From Ancylobacter radicis (GTDB lineage Bacteria; Pseudomonadota; Alphaproteobacteria; Rhizobiales; Xanthobacteraceae), in assembly GCF_018449475.1 (NCBI RefSeq), contig NZ_JAHCQH010000014.1, positions 62,001 to 126,000 on the forward strand: DNA of 64,000 bases. The letters run 5' to 3'. A model generated the notes under the pieces. That model worked only from the letters and a program-made list of their open reading frames with translations, was not told where the DNA came from and made no database searches. The number at the start of each line of letters is the position of its first letter. Positions within the stretch are counted from its first letter, which is position 1. The translations under genes and the position numbers were made by a program. Below are positions 21,247 through 31,135 of the stretch, in pieces.

Positions 21247-22620
21247 ATGCACGACATCAAATGGATCCGCGAGGAGCCTCAGGGGCTCGTCCGCGCGCTC
21301 ACCCGCCGTGGCACGGCTGAGAGTGAGGCGCAGGCGCTGGTGGACGGGCTGATCGCGCTCGACGAGCGCCGCCGCGCCGGCATCGTCAAGCTGGAGGAGC
21401 TTCAGGCCCGCCGCAACGCCGCCTCCAAGGAGATCGGCGCCGCCAAGAAGGCCGGCGACAACGCCAAGGCCGACGCGCTGATGGCCGAGGTCGGCGCGCT
21501 GAAGACCGATATTCCCGCGCTGGAAGAGGATGTGAAGGCGGCCGAGGCGGAGCTTCACACCCAGCTCGCCGCCATCCCGAACGCGCCGCTCGATGTGGTG
21601 CCGGAGGGCGCCGACGAGCACGACAATGTCGAGATCGACCGCGTCGGTGCCCCGCGCACTTACGCCTTCACGCCGAAGCAGCATTTCGAGATCGGCGAGG
21701 CGCTCGGCCAGATGGATTTCGAGGCCGCCGCCAAGCTCTCCGGCGCGCGCTTCGTGGTGCTCAAGAGCCAGCTTGCCCGGCTGGAGCGCGCCATCGGCCA
21801 GTTCTTCATCAACACCCATGTCGACGAGCACGGACTCACCGAGGTCGCGCCGCCGGTGCTGGTGAAGGACGAGGCGATGTTCGGCACCGCGCAGTTGCCG
21901 AAGTTCAGGGACGATCAGTTCTCCACGGTCCGCCATTTGTCCGATGAAGAAATAGCGAAGCTCGAGGCAGAAGCGGGCAAACTCAGTGAATTGGCTCGCC
22001 TCTACGCTTATAACAACCTCTGGCTCATCCCCACTTCCGAAGTGCCGCTGACCAATCTCGTCGCGCAGTCCATCCTCTCCGAGGAAGAACTGCCGATGCG
22101 CCTTACCGCGCTGACGCCCTGCTTCCGCGCCGAGGCCGGTTCGGCGGGGCGCGATACGCGCGGCATGATCCGCCAGCACCAGTTCAACAAGGTGGAGATG
22201 GTCACCATCTGCACGCCCGAGACCTCGCTGGACGAGCAGGAGCGCATGCTCGCCTGCGCGCAGAACGTGCTGAAGAAGCTCGATCTGCCGCACCGCGTGG
22301 TGACGCTCTGCACCGGCGACATGGGCTTCGCCTCGGCGCGCACCTTCGACATCGAGGTGTGGCTGCCCGGCCAGAACGCCTATCGCGAGATTTCCTCGGT
22401 CTCGACCTGCACCGACTTCCAGGCCCGCCGGATGAATGCGCGCTACCGGGCGAAGGACGCCAAGGCGCCGCGCTATGTCCACACGCTCAACGGCTCGGGC
22501 GTCGCGGTCGGGCGTGCGCTGGTGGCGATCCTCGAGACCTACCAGAACGAGGACGGCTCGGTGACGGTGCCGGACGTGCTGGTGCCCTATATGGGCGGGC
22601 TGACGCGGATCGACGGGTGA
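21247..22620 (+). CDS. serS: seryl-tRNA synthetase
   Basis: The 457-residue class II synthetase has the N-terminal coiled-coil arm (about 30-110, [14 protein letters not shown]) that binds the long variable arm of tRNA-Ser. Class II motif 2 is seen as [20 protein letters not shown] and motif 3 as [16 protein letters not shown]. The length is slightly above the bacterial average, normal for this order. Confidence 0.97.
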   Translation: MHDIKWIREEPQGLVRALTRRGTAESEAQALVDGLIALDERRRAGIVKLEELQARRNAASKEIGAAKKAGDNAKADALMAEVGALKTDIPALEEDVKAAEAELHTQLAAIPNAPLDVVPEGADEHDNVEIDRVGAPRTYAFTPKQHFEIGEALGQMDFEAAAKLSGARFVVLKSQLARLERAIGQFFINTHVDEHGLTEVAPPVLVKDEAMFGTAQLPKFRDDQFSTVRHLSDEEIAKLEAEAGKLSELARLYAYNNLWLIPTSEVPLTNLVAQSILSEEELPMRLTALTPCFRAEAGSAGRDTRGMIRQHQFNKVEMVTICTPETSLDEQERMLACAQNVLKKLDLPHRVVTLCTGDMGFASARTFDIEVWLPGQNAYREISSVSTCTDFQARRMNARYRAKDAKAPRYVHTLNGSGVAVGRALVAILETYQNEDGSVTVPDVLVPYMGGLTRIDG

Positions 22621-22643
22621 GGCGGACCCGCTAGAAGGCCGTC

Positions 22644-22723
22644 ATCCCCGGGCTCGGCCCGGGGATCCACGCCTTCTGATCCGAGGTGCCCGTGAAAGAC
22701 GTGGAGGACCGGGACATGCCCGG
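22644..22723. repeat. REP-like palindromic pair
   Basis: Between serS and surE is a perfect 10-bp stem (ATCCCCGGGC / GCCCGGGGAT, 3-base loop, 22644-22666), then a second shorter stem (CCGGG / CCCGG, 22709-22723) in the phrase gccatgacg. Sequences of this kind are dispersed in many Rhizobiales genomes. Either stem may act on transcript ends. A copy count in the whole genome is needed to confirm it as a repeat family. Confidence 0.6.
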
Positions 22724-22752
22724 CCATGACGTTGAGAGGAGTTGGAGGACCG

Positions 22753-23517
22753 ATGCGCATTCTGGTGACGAACGATGACGGCATCCACGCGCCGGGGCTG
22801 GAGGCCTGCGCCAATATTGCGCGGGCGCTCTCGGACGATGTGTGGATCGTCGCGCCGGAGACCGACCAGTCGGGCGTGTCGCATTCGCTCTCGCTGTCCG
22901 ACCCGCTGCGGCTGCGGCAGGTGGAGGAAAAGCGTTTCGCCGTGAAGGGCACGCCGACCGACTGCGTCATCATGGCGGTCCGGCACATCCTCAAGGACCA
23001 CAAGCCCGACCTCGTGCTCTCCGGCGTCAATCGCGGCCAGAACGTCGCCGAGGATGTCGGCTATTCCGGCACGGTGGCGGGCGCCATGGAGGGCACGGTG
23101 CTCGGCATCCCCTCCGTCGCCCTGTCGCAGGCCTATGGCTTCGAGACCCGCCAGGCACCGCCTTATACGGTGGCCGAGCATTTCGGGCCGCAGGTGATCC
23201 GCACTTTGCTCGCGCAGGGCATCCCGCCGGGCGTCGTCATCAATGTGAACTTCCCCAACCGTCCGGTGGGCGAGGTGCGGGGCGTCGCGGTGACCGCGCA
23301 GGGCCGGCGCAATCAAGACCTGCTGCGCATCGACCAGCGGGCCGACGGGCGCGGCAATCCCTATTACTGGATCGCCTTCGAGAAGCGCATCTTCGAGACG
23401 GTGAACGGCTCCGACCTTCACGCGCTGGATGAGGGCTTCATCTCGGTGACGCCGCTGCGCTTCGACATGACCGACGAGCCGATGATGACGCAGCTCGCCC
23501 AGCTTTTCGCCCGCTGA
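22753..23517 (+). CDS. surE: 5'/3'-nucleotidase SurE
   Basis: The 254-residue metal-dependent nucleotidase has the metal-binding start MRILVTNDDGIHAPG, then APETDQSGVSHSL and LVLSGVNRGQNVAEDVGYSGTV. It removes phosphate from nucleoside monophosphates. The ATG at 22753 starts the conserved domain, with GGAGG upstream. pcm follows 33 bases later, the classical surE-pcm pair. Confidence 0.96.
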   Translation: MRILVTNDDGIHAPGLEACANIARALSDDVWIVAPETDQSGVSHSLSLSDPLRLRQVEEKRFAVKGTPTDCVIMAVRHILKDHKPDLVLSGVNRGQNVAEDVGYSGTVAGAMEGTVLGIPSVALSQAYGFETRQAPPYTVAEHFGPQVIRTLLAQGIPPGVVINVNFPNRPVGEVRGVAVTAQGRRNQDLLRIDQRADGRGNPYYWIAFEKRIFETVNGSDLHALDEGFISVTPLRFDMTDEPMMTQLAQLFAR

Positions 23518-23550
23518 CATGAGCGGGCAGGGGGCGGGAGCCGACGCGCG

Positions 23551-24201
23551 ATGACCGAACCCGATGACGCGCTGGAGCGCGCGCAATTGCTGCTGGCGCT
23601 GCGCCAGCGCGGCATACGCGACCGCGCGGTGATGAGCGCGCTGGAGCGGGTGCCGCGCGAGCGGTTCATCGAGCCCGCCTTCCGCCCGCTCGCCTGGGCC
23701 GATCAGGCGCTGCCGATCGATTGCGGCCAGACCATCAGCCAGCCCGCCGTGGTGGCGCTGATGGCGCAGGCGCTCGACCTCGCTCCCGCTCACCGGGTGC
23801 TGGAGATCGGCACCGGCAGCGGCTATGCCGCCGCCATTCTCGGCCATGTCGTGCGCGAGGTGGTGACCGTGGAGCGGTTCCGCACGCTGGCCGATGCCGC
23901 CGCGCGCCGGCTCGACGCGCTCGGCCTCGCCAATGTCGAGGTGGTGATCGCCGACGGGCGGCACGGCTATGGGGCCCGTGCGCCCTATGACCGTATCCTG
24001 CTCTCCGCGGCCGTCGAGGAGGTGCCGGCGGAGCTGTTCGAGCAGCTTGGCCCGGACGGCATCCTCGTCGCCCCCGTGGGGCCGGCGCATGAGACGCAGA
24101 TGCTGGTGCGTTTCGCCCGTGGCGCCACCGGGCTGGAGCGGCGCGAACTGGGTCCCGTCCGCTTCGTGCCGATGCTGCCGGGCATCGCGGCGGTGCTGTG
24201 A
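23551..24201 (+). CDS. pcm: Protein-L-isoaspartate O-methyltransferase
   Basis: The 216-residue SAM-dependent methyltransferase repairs isoaspartyl residues in damaged proteins. Seen are RVPRERFIEPAFRPLAWAD, the GQTISQPAVVALM block and the SAM-binding LEIGTGSGYAAAIL motif. It lies downstream of surE, the usual partner in stress survival. Confidence 0.94.
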   Translation: MTEPDDALERAQLLLALRQRGIRDRAVMSALERVPRERFIEPAFRPLAWADQALPIDCGQTISQPAVVALMAQALDLAPAHRVLEIGTGSGYAAAILGHVVREVVTVERFRTLADAAARRLDALGLANVEVVIADGRHGYGARAPYDRILLSAAVEEVPAELFEQLGPDGILVAPVGPAHETQMLVRFARGATGLERRELGPVRFVPMLPGIAAVL

Positions 24202-24313
24202 TAGTCTGCCGCGAAAACGCCGCGAAGATTGCCGGAGCCGCGCCGACTTAAGCCCACGTTTACCTATATCGGTCTTTAATCCGAACCGTATTCTAGCGTT
24301 CGGGTGTGGTGCG

Positions 24314-25573
24314 ATGCGTAATCTCCTGTCGGCGTCCGGTAGCAGGTCACTGATGCGTCTTTCCGTTGTCGCTCTTTTGGGCGGGACGGCGGCGGCATGC
24401 AGCTCGGACGCCGGTCGCTTCAACGACCCCAATGCCAGCCCCTTCTCCGGTGCCAGTGCGGCTCCGAGCTACACGGGCTCGGTCGCGGCGGCGCCTACCG
24501 GTGCGGTGCAGCGCGCGCCGATGGGTGGTCAGGCGGCCGGCGGGCAGGTCGCCGCTGCCCCGCTGAGCGCGCCGGGATACCCCGCTTATCCCGCTCCTTA
24601 CGGCACGCCCGCCGCCAGCCCCTATGGCGCGCCGCAGCAGCTTGCCAGCGCCAGCCCGAATTATCCCGTCAGCGCCGCTCCGTCGACCTCCTATCCCGCC
24701 GCCGCTCCCGTGCCGGCGACGCAGCCGCTGTATGGCTCGCAGCCCCAGCCGCTCGCGCCTCAGCCCTCCCGTGCCGCGACCCCGGCAGCGCCCCGCGCGC
24801 CGCAGATGGCGGCTGCCGGCGGCGGTAGCCATGTGGTGCGGCCGGGCGAGACGCTCAGCTCGATCGCCCGTAATTACGGCCTGCCGCGCGGCACGCTGGC
24901 CACGGCCAATGGCCTCGACATGAACGCGCAGGTGCAGATCGGCCGCACGCTGGTGATTCCGGGCGCGGGCGCCGCCGGCAATCCCGTTGCCAGTGCTCCC
25001 AAGCCCGTCACCGCCCCGGTTGTCGCCGCCGCTCCGCCGGTCGCGGCGCCCGTAGCTGCCGCCCCCGCGCCGGCCGCTGCCAAGCCCGCCACGGTTGCCA
25101 CGGCGCCCGCTCCGGCGGCCACGACCGAGAAGCCGCAGACCATCGCCGCGGTGAAGCCCTCGGAGACGCCGGACGAGATTCGCACCGCGTCCGGCCCGCA
25201 GTTCCGCTGGCCGGTGCGCGGCCGGGTGATTTCGAGCTTCGGCCCCAAGCCGGGCGGCCAGCAGAATGAGGGTATCAACGTCTCGGTGCCGGAAGGCACG
25301 GCGGTCAAGGCCGCCGAGGATGGCGTGGTCGCCTATGCCGGCAGCGAACTCAAGGGCTACGGCAATCTCGTGCTCATCAAGCACGCCGACGGCTATGTGA
25401 CCGCCTACGCGCATAATAGCGAGATCGACGTGAAGAAGGGCGAGGCGGTCCGGCGCGGTCAGGTGATCGCCAAGGCCGGCCAGACCGGCAACGTCACCTC
25501 GCCCCAGGTCCATTTCGAGATTCGCAAGGGCTCGCAGCCCGTCGATCCCTCCCAGTATCTCGCGGGCCTCTGA
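24314..25573 (+). CDS. LysM/M23 lipoprotein, NlpD/DipM-like, probably non-catalytic
   Basis: The 419-residue protein has a signal peptide with a lipobox-like cysteine (GGTAAAC, near residue 36), a low-complexity Pro/Ala region, one LysM domain (HVVRPGETLSSIARNYGLP, about 175-220) and a C-terminal M23/LytM domain. The LytM metal ligands are altered: the usual H-x-x-x-D block reads NEGIN, and the usual H-x-H near the end reads QVH. Such degenerate LytM proteins (EnvC, NlpD) activate amidases at the septum instead of cutting the wall. The ATG at 24314 is the first that yields the signal peptide. It follows surE-pcm, the classical nlpD position. Confidence 0.85.
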   Translation: MRNLLSASGSRSLMRLSVVALLGGTAAACSSDAGRFNDPNASPFSGASAAPSYTGSVAAAPTGAVQRAPMGGQAAGGQVAAAPLSAPGYPAYPAPYGTPAASPYGAPQQLASASPNYPVSAAPSTSYPAAAPVPATQPLYGSQPQPLAPQPSRAATPAAPRAPQMAAAGGGSHVVRPGETLSSIARNYGLPRGTLATANGLDMNAQVQIGRTLVIPGAGAAGNPVASAPKPVTAPVVAAAPPVAAPVAAAPAPAAAKPATVATAPAPAATTEKPQTIAAVKPSETPDEIRTASGPQFRWPVRGRVISSFGPKPGGQQNEGINVSVPEGTAVKAAEDGVVAYAGSELKGYGNLVLIKHADGYVTAYAHNSEIDVKKGEAVRRGQVIAKAGQTGNVTSPQVHFEIRKGSQPVDPSQYLAGL

Positions 25574-25648
25574 GCCGGGACACCGATCCGGCGGAGCCCT
25601 GCGCTCCGCCGATCCCCACCCGGCGTGACGTTTGGACCTCGGCGCCGG

Positions 25649-26572
25649 TCAGCGCGGGGCGGCCGGCGGTTCGGACAAGGACACGCCCAGCCGCCCCGCG
25701 ACATCTTGAACATATTGCCAGGCGGTCCGCCCCGAGCGGGCGCCGCGCGTGGTCGACCATTCCAGCGCCTCGCGCCGCATCGTGTCAGTGTCGAGCGGGA
25801 TGGCGAAATGGGCCGCATAGGCCACGACCATGGCGAGATAATCGTCCTGGCTGCATTTGTGGAAACCGAGCCACAGGCCGAAGCGGTCCGACAGCGAGAC
25901 CTTCTCCTCGACCGCCTCGCCGGGATTGATGGCGGTTGATCGCTCGTTCTCCACCATCTCCCGCGCCAGCAGGTGCCGCCGGTTCGAGGTGGCGTAGAAG
26001 ATCACATTGTCCGGGCGCCCCTCGATGCCGCCCTCCAGCACCGCCTTGAGCGATTTGTAGGAGGTGTCGTCGGCGTCGAAGGAGAGGTCGTCGCAGAACA
26101 CGACGAATCGGAACGGCGCCGGCCGCATCAGTCCCATCAGCGCCGGCAGCGTTTCGATATCCTCGCGATGGATCTCGACCAGCTTCAGCGGCGGCTTGCC
26201 CTCCGCCGCCATCGCCGTGTTGACGCTGGCATGGGCGGCCTTCACCAGCGAGCTCTTGCCCATGCCCCGCGCGCCCCACAGCAGCGCGTTATTGGCCGGC
26301 AGGCCGCGCGCGAAGCGCAGCGTGTTGTCGAGGAGCTGGTCGCGCGTGCGGTCGATTCCCTTGAGCAGGTCCATCTCGACCCGGCTCACGCGCGGCACGG
26401 GCTCCAGATATTGCCCGTCGGCGTGCCAGACAAAGGCGTCGGCGGCGATGAAATCGGCGCGGGCCGCCTGCGGCGGCGCCAGACGCTCCAGCGCATCGGC
26501 GATGCGCGCGAGAAGGGCACCGAGATCGGGGCCCTGCATGGCCTGGGAGAGATCTTCGCGTGAATGCGTCAT
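25649..26572 (-). CDS. DUF815 family AAA+ ATP-binding protein
   Basis: The 307-residue P-loop protein has Walker A (LLWGARGMGKSSLVKAAH) and a Walker B-like FVVFCDDLSFD, followed by DTSYKSLKAVLEGGIEGRPDN, which identifies DUF815. The function of the family is not known. It stands alone on the minus strand, convergent with the lipoprotein gene and divergent from yajC, a position typical for Rhizobiales. The ATG at 26572 was chosen because the sequence before it is not conserved in type. Confidence 0.88.
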   Translation of the reverse strand: MTHSREDLSQAMQGPDLGALLARIADALERLAPPQAARADFIAADAFVWHADGQYLEPVPRVSRVEMDLLKGIDRTRDQLLDNTLRFARGLPANNALLWGARGMGKSSLVKAAHASVNTAMAAEGKPPLKLVEIHREDIETLPALMGLMRPAPFRFVVFCDDLSFDADDTSYKSLKAVLEGGIEGRPDNVIFYATSNRRHLLAREMVENERSTAINPGEAVEEKVSLSDRFGLWLGFHKCSQDDYLAMVVAYAAHFAIPLDTDTMRREALEWSTTRGARSGRTAWQYVQDVAGRLGVSLSEPPAAPR

Positions 26573-26776
26573 GGCGGACTCCTTGTCCGTCCGGGAATAG
26601 CCAGCGCCCGGCAGAACGACAAGCGCCGTTCGAGCATGCCGATCCCGGTGGACGCTGTCCGATCCGTGACCCATCGGTGCGTGAGCGCCGTTTGCAATCG
26701 GCAGGCGCGTCAGTATAGTCCGCGCCGCTTCCGCCGGGCCTTTCGCCCGCCTCTGATCGACGGACAAGGAACCGAC

Positions 26777-27118
26777 ATGTTCATCACTCCCGCCTATGCT
26801 CAGGGCGCCCTGCCTGGTGGCGCCAGCGATATGCTGATGTCGCTGCTGCCCTTCGTGCTCATCTTCGTGATCATGTATTTCCTGATCCTGCGCCCGCAGC
26901 AGAAGAAGGTGAAGGCGCATCAGGAACTGGTGAAGAACATCCGTCGCGGCGACACGGTGGTCACCTCCGGTGGCCTGATCGGCAAGGTTGCCCGCGTGGT
27001 GGACGACACCGAGATCGAGCTGCAGCTCGCCGAAGGCGTGAAGATCCGCCAGCTGCGCGGCATGATCTCCGACGTGCGTGCCAAGGGCGAGCCGGCCAAG
27101 GAAGACGGCGCGGCCTGA
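26777..27118 (+). CDS. yajC: Preprotein translocase subunit YajC
   Basis: The 113-residue protein has one membrane helix (LLPFVLIFVIMYFLILRPQQ) and the conserved RPQQKKVKAHQELV and RGDTVVTSGGLIGKV blocks. It associates with SecDF and the Sec channel. AAGGA lies upstream of the ATG at 26777. secD and secF follow in the same direction. Confidence 0.96.
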   Translation: MFITPAYAQGALPGGASDMLMSLLPFVLIFVIMYFLILRPQQKKVKAHQELVKNIRRGDTVVTSGGLIGKVARVVDDTEIELQLAEGVKIRQLRGMISDVRAKGEPAKEDGAA

Positions 27119-27164
27119 CGCTTACCTCTTGCGGGCGCCTTAAGGGGCGGCCGGAAAGACTGAC

Positions 27165-28763
27165 ATGCTCTATTTCTCGAAGTGGAAGGCACTGGCGATC
27201 GCAGTATTCTCGGGGATCATCTGTCTGATGATCCTGCCGAGCGTGCTGCCGCCGGCGACCTATGACAGCCTGCCGAGCGTCCTCCAGCGCAAGATCGTGC
27301 TTGGCCTCGACCTGCAGGGCGGTTCCTACATCGTCCTTCAGGTGGAAGCCGGCGATCTGCGCAAGGCGCGGCTCGAACATTTGCGCGACGATGCGCGCCG
27401 CGTGCTGCGTGACGCCAAGGTCGGCTATAGCGGCCTCGCCATCCAGGGCGACAGCGTGCAGGTGCGGGTGCGCGAGGGGCAGGACGCGGATGCCGCGCTC
27501 ACCCAGCTGCGCACGCTCGCCATGCCGCTCGGTGGCGCGCTGGCCAGCACCGGCCAGCTCGACACCGACGTGTCGCGCTCCGGCGATGTCATCACCCTCA
27601 CCCCGACGGCCGCGGGCATCCAGTCCCGCACCATCCAGGCGGTGTCGCAGTCCATCGAGATCATCCGCAAGCGTATCGATCAGCTCGGCACCACCGAGCC
27701 TTCGATCCAGCGGCAGGGCTCGGACCGGATCCAGGTCCAGGTGCCGGGCCTGCAGGACCCCTCGCGTCTGAAGGCGCTGCTTGGCCAGACCGCCCAGCTC
27801 ACCTTCCGCCTCGTCGACACCACGATGAGCGCGCAGCAGGCGTTGCAGGGCCGCCCGCCGGCGGGCACGGATGTGCTCTATTCGGAAGACCAGCCGCCGG
27901 TGCCCTATCTGATCGAGCAGCGCGTGCTGGTGGCCGGCGAAGACCTCGTCGACGCGCAGCCGAGCTTCGATCCCACCACCCGCGAGCCGGTCGTCACCTT
28001 CCGCTTCAATACCAATGGCGCGCGGCGCTTCGCCGAGGCGACGCAGGCCAATGTCGGCCGGCCCTTCGCCATCATCCTCGACAACAAGGTGATTTCGGCG
28101 CCGGTCATCCGCGAGCCGATCCTTGGCGGCTCGGGCCAGATCAGCGGCAATTTCAGCGTCCAGCAGGCCAACGACCTCTCCATCCTGCTGCGCGCGGGCG
28201 CTCTGCCCGTGCCGCTTCAGGTGGTGGAGGAGCGGACCGTCGGTCCGGGTCTTGGCGCCGATTCGATCCGCGCGGGCATCATCGCCTCGCTGGTTGGCGC
28301 GGGCGCCGTGGCCCTGTTCATGGTCGCCACTTACGGGCTGTTCGGCGTCATCGCGGTGATTGCCGTGGCGATCAATGTCGGAATGATCTTCGGCGTGCTG
28401 GCCATGCTAGGGGCTACCCTGACTCTGCCGGGCATCGCCGGCGTGGTGCTCACCGTCGGCATCGCCGTCGATTCGAACGTGCTGATCTACGAGCGCATCC
28501 GTGAGGAGGCGCGCGCCGGTCGTTCGGCCATCTCGGCCATCGACGCCGGCTTCACCCGCGCCTTGGCGACCATCCTCGATTCGAACATCACCACCTTCAT
28601 CGCGGCGGCGGTGCTGTTCTACATCGGCTCGGGCCCGGTGCGTGGCTTCGCCATCACCTTCGGCATCGGCATCATGACCACCGTGTTCACGGCTTTCACG
28701 CTGACCCGCCTGATGGTGGCGATGTGGGTGCGCTGGCGCCGTCCCCAGCGCGTGCCGATCTGA
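27165..28763 (+). CDS. secD: Protein translocase subunit SecD
   Basis: The 532-residue membrane protein has the first helix at about 8-26, the LGLDLQGGSYIVLQV motif, a large periplasmic P1 domain and five more helices near the C-terminus with VLTVGIAVDSNVLIYERIREE. With SecF it uses the proton gradient to finish protein export. The order yajC-secD-secF is standard. Confidence 0.97.
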   Translation: MLYFSKWKALAIAVFSGIICLMILPSVLPPATYDSLPSVLQRKIVLGLDLQGGSYIVLQVEAGDLRKARLEHLRDDARRVLRDAKVGYSGLAIQGDSVQVRVREGQDADAALTQLRTLAMPLGGALASTGQLDTDVSRSGDVITLTPTAAGIQSRTIQAVSQSIEIIRKRIDQLGTTEPSIQRQGSDRIQVQVPGLQDPSRLKALLGQTAQLTFRLVDTTMSAQQALQGRPPAGTDVLYSEDQPPVPYLIEQRVLVAGEDLVDAQPSFDPTTREPVVTFRFNTNGARRFAEATQANVGRPFAIILDNKVISAPVIREPILGGSGQISGNFSVQQANDLSILLRAGALPVPLQVVEERTVGPGLGADSIRAGIIASLVGAGAVALFMVATYGLFGVIAVIAVAINVGMIFGVLAMLGATLTLPGIAGVVLTVGIAVDSNVLIYERIREEARAGRSAISAIDAGFTRALATILDSNITTFIAAAVLFYIGSGPVRGFAITFGIGIMTTVFTAFTLTRLMVAMWVRWRRPQRVPI

Positions 28764-28777
28764 GAAAGTCGAAAGCC

Positions 28778-29746
28778 ATGCGTCTGCTCCGCATCGTCCC
28801 TGACGATACCAATTTCGACTTCATGCGCTTCCGGCGCATCAGCTTCCCGATCTCGGCGATCCTGTCGATCGTCGCGCTGGTGGCGTTCATGACGGTCGGG
28901 CTGAATTTCGGCATCGACTTCAAGGGCGGCACGCTGCTCGAAGTGCGCTACCCGAACGCCACGCTGAACATTGCCGATGTGCGCTCGCGTCTTGAATCGC
29001 TCGATCTCGGCGAGGTGCAGATCCAGGAGATCGGCAGCGAGGGCGAGGTGCTGATCCGCGTCGCCCAGCAGCCGGGCGGCGAACAGGCGCAGCAGGCCGT
29101 GGTCGGCAAGGTGCGCGCCGCGCTCGGCGAGGGCGTCGAGTATCGCCGCGTCGAGGTGGTCGGGCCCCGCGTCTCGCAGGAACTGCTGAGCTACGGCATC
29201 GTCGGGCTCATGCTCGCGGTGTTCTGCATCCTGATCTATCTGTGGTTCCGCTTCGAGTGGCAGTTCGCGCTGGGCGCCTCGATCGCTAATTTCCACGACA
29301 TCGTGCTGACCATCGGCTTCATGGCGATCTTCCAGATCGATTTCGATCTGACCAGCGTCGCCGCGCTGCTGACCATTCTCGGCTACTCGTTGAACGACAC
29401 CATCGTCATCTATGACCGCATCCGTGAAATGCTGCGGCGCTACAAGAAGATGCCGACGGACGAACTGCTCAACCAGTCGATCAACTCGACCCTGTCGCGC
29501 TCGGTCATCACCCACGTCACGGTGACGCTGGCGCTGCTGGCTCTGGTGCTGTTCGGCGGGCGGGCGATCCACAGCTTCTCCATCACCATGATGTTCGGCG
29601 TGGTGCTGGTCGGCACCTACACCTCGATCTTCATCGCCTCGCCGCTGCTGATCTATCTGGGCGTCTCGACCCGCGCGCTGGCGGAGAAGGCCGAGAAGGA
29701 CGCGCAGAACGCGGCGAATTCGAAGGCGGAACGCCTCGCTCCCTGA
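28778..29746 (+). CDS. secF: Protein translocase subunit SecF
   Basis: The 322-residue partner of SecD shows the FGIDFKGGTLLEVRY motif after the first helix and the C-terminal helix bundle with LGYSLNDTIVIYDRIRE. The ATG at 28778 is 14 bases after the secD stop and preceded by GAAAG; an in-frame ATG further upstream lies inside secD. Confidence 0.97.
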   Translation: MRLLRIVPDDTNFDFMRFRRISFPISAILSIVALVAFMTVGLNFGIDFKGGTLLEVRYPNATLNIADVRSRLESLDLGEVQIQEIGSEGEVLIRVAQQPGGEQAQQAVVGKVRAALGEGVEYRRVEVVGPRVSQELLSYGIVGLMLAVFCILIYLWFRFEWQFALGASIANFHDIVLTIGFMAIFQIDFDLTSVAALLTILGYSLNDTIVIYDRIREMLRRYKKMPTDELLNQSINSTLSRSVITHVTVTLALLALVLFGGRAIHSFSITMMFGVVLVGTYTSIFIASPLLIYLGVSTRALAEKAEKDAQNAANSKAERLAP

Positions 29747-29797
29747 GGCGTCTTCCCCACGCCTTGATGGTCAGGGCGTGGCAGATGGAGGTCGATC

Positions 29798-30175
29798 ATG
29801 GCGAGTCCCGACGCCCATCTGCCGCGACAGGTGCCGATCGACGGCTATGGGCGGGGTGCCTTCCACTTCGCCGGCATGGCCTCCGCCGGCTCGATCCTGG
29901 CGCTGCCGTCCGGCATCCATGCCTGGGCGCCGGGCGCGCCGGCCGACATCGACGCCGCGTCCCTGCGGCTGGTTTTCGAGCAGGCCGGCGTGATCGAACT
30001 TCTGCTGATCGGAACGGGTCTCGATCCCTGGGCGGTGCCGGAGGCGCTGCGCTGGCAGCTGCGGGACGCCGGCATTGGCGTCGATGCCATGCCGACACGC
30101 GGGGCGGCCTCCACCTATAATGTGCTGCTGGCCGAGGGGCGGCCGGTAGCGGCGGCGCTCCTCGCGCTGCCCTGA
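29798..30175 (+). CDS. Mth938-like domain protein (DUF498)
   Basis: The 125-residue protein matches the Mth938/NDUFAF3-like family: INGYGxGxFxFxG-type start (IDGYGRGAFHFAGM), LLLIGTGLDPW and a C-terminal STYNVLLAEGRPVAAALLAL. Mitochondrial relatives help assemble complex I. It lies between secF and a phytoene/squalene-synthase-like gene, an arrangement conserved in Rhizobiales; the latter resembles another complex I assembly factor (NDUFAF6), so a joint role is possible but not shown. Confidence 0.85.
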   Translation: MASPDAHLPRQVPIDGYGRGAFHFAGMASAGSILALPSGIHAWAPGAPADIDAASLRLVFEQAGVIELLLIGTGLDPWAVPEALRWQLRDAGIGVDAMPTRGAASTYNVLLAEGRPVAAALLALP

Positions 30176-30192
30176 GCGGTGGCGGCGGGACG

Positions 30193-31044
30193 ATGGGCGA
30201 GGCCAATACGGATTACTGCATGGCGCTGGTGCGCGGTTTCGACCGGGATCGCTATATCGCCGACCTGTACGCGCCGGCCGATCTGCGCGGCGCACTGTTT
30301 GCCCTGCACGCCTTCAACATCGAGATCGCCCGTGTGCGCGAGGCGATCAGCAACCCGATGGCGGGCGAGGTACGCCTGCAATGGTGGAGCGACGCCCTGA
30401 TTGGCGAGGCGCGGGGCGATGTCCGCGCGAACCCCGTCGCGGACGCGCTGCTTGAGGCGGTCGAGCGTCACCGTCTTCCGCGCGAAACCTTCTTCGCGCT
30501 GCTCGATGCCCGCATCTTCGATCTCTATGACGACCCGATGCCGTCGGTGAATGATCTGGAAGGCTATGCCGGGGAAACCTCCTCCGCGCTGATCCAGCTC
30601 GCCGGCATCATCCTCACCGGCGCGGCGGATCGGCGCCTCGCCGATGCGGCGGGCCATGCCGGCGTCGCCTATGCGGTGACGGGCCTGCTGCGGTCATTTC
30701 CGATCCATGCGCGGCGTGGCCAGTGCTATGTGCCGCTCGACATCCTCGCCGCGCATGGGCTGAGCCGGGACGATGCCGTCTCCGGTCGGGTCAGTCCTGG
30801 CCTGCGGGCGGCGCTGGCGGATATGCGCAACCTTGCGCTCGAACATTATGAGCGGGCGCTGGCGAGCCTCTCCGGTGCCAATCCGGTGCTGTTGCCGGCC
30901 TTCCTGCCGCTCGTGCTCGTGCCGGGCGACCTGAAGCGCATGTCGCAAACGCATGACCCCTTCATCGAAGTGCCGGCAATGCCGCCTATAATACGTATCT
31001 GGCGCCTGTGGAGAGGGGCAGGCGCCCTGCGCCGGGCTTTCTGA
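30193..31044 (+). CDS. Phytoene/squalene synthase family protein (NDUFAF6-like)
   Basis: The 283-residue protein has the all-helical trans-isoprenyl synthase pattern: YCMALVRGFDRDRYIADLYAP, REAISNPMAGEVRLQWW and an Asp-rich FDLYDDPM motif. The second Asp-rich motif of true squalene/phytoene synthases is not obvious (AGVAYAVTGLLRSFP instead). It may thus be a non-catalytic relative like human NDUFAF6. No carotenoid genes are nearby. It lies 17 bases after the Mth938-like gene. Confidence 0.82.
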   Translation: MGEANTDYCMALVRGFDRDRYIADLYAPADLRGALFALHAFNIEIARVREAISNPMAGEVRLQWWSDALIGEARGDVRANPVADALLEAVERHRLPRETFFALLDARIFDLYDDPMPSVNDLEGYAGETSSALIQLAGIILTGAADRRLADAAGHAGVAYAVTGLLRSFPIHARRGQCYVPLDILAAHGLSRDDAVSGRVSPGLRAALADMRNLALEHYERALASLSGANPVLLPAFLPLVLVPGDLKRMSQTHDPFIEVPAMPPIIRIWRLWRGAGALRRAF

Positions 31045-31135
31045 TTCCGCTATGGCCCGACGTGGGTGGGCATGAATCATGCTAGCGAGCATGTGTTCGA
31101 ACCGCACCTTTTCCACCTCTGAGACAGGAGTGCCG

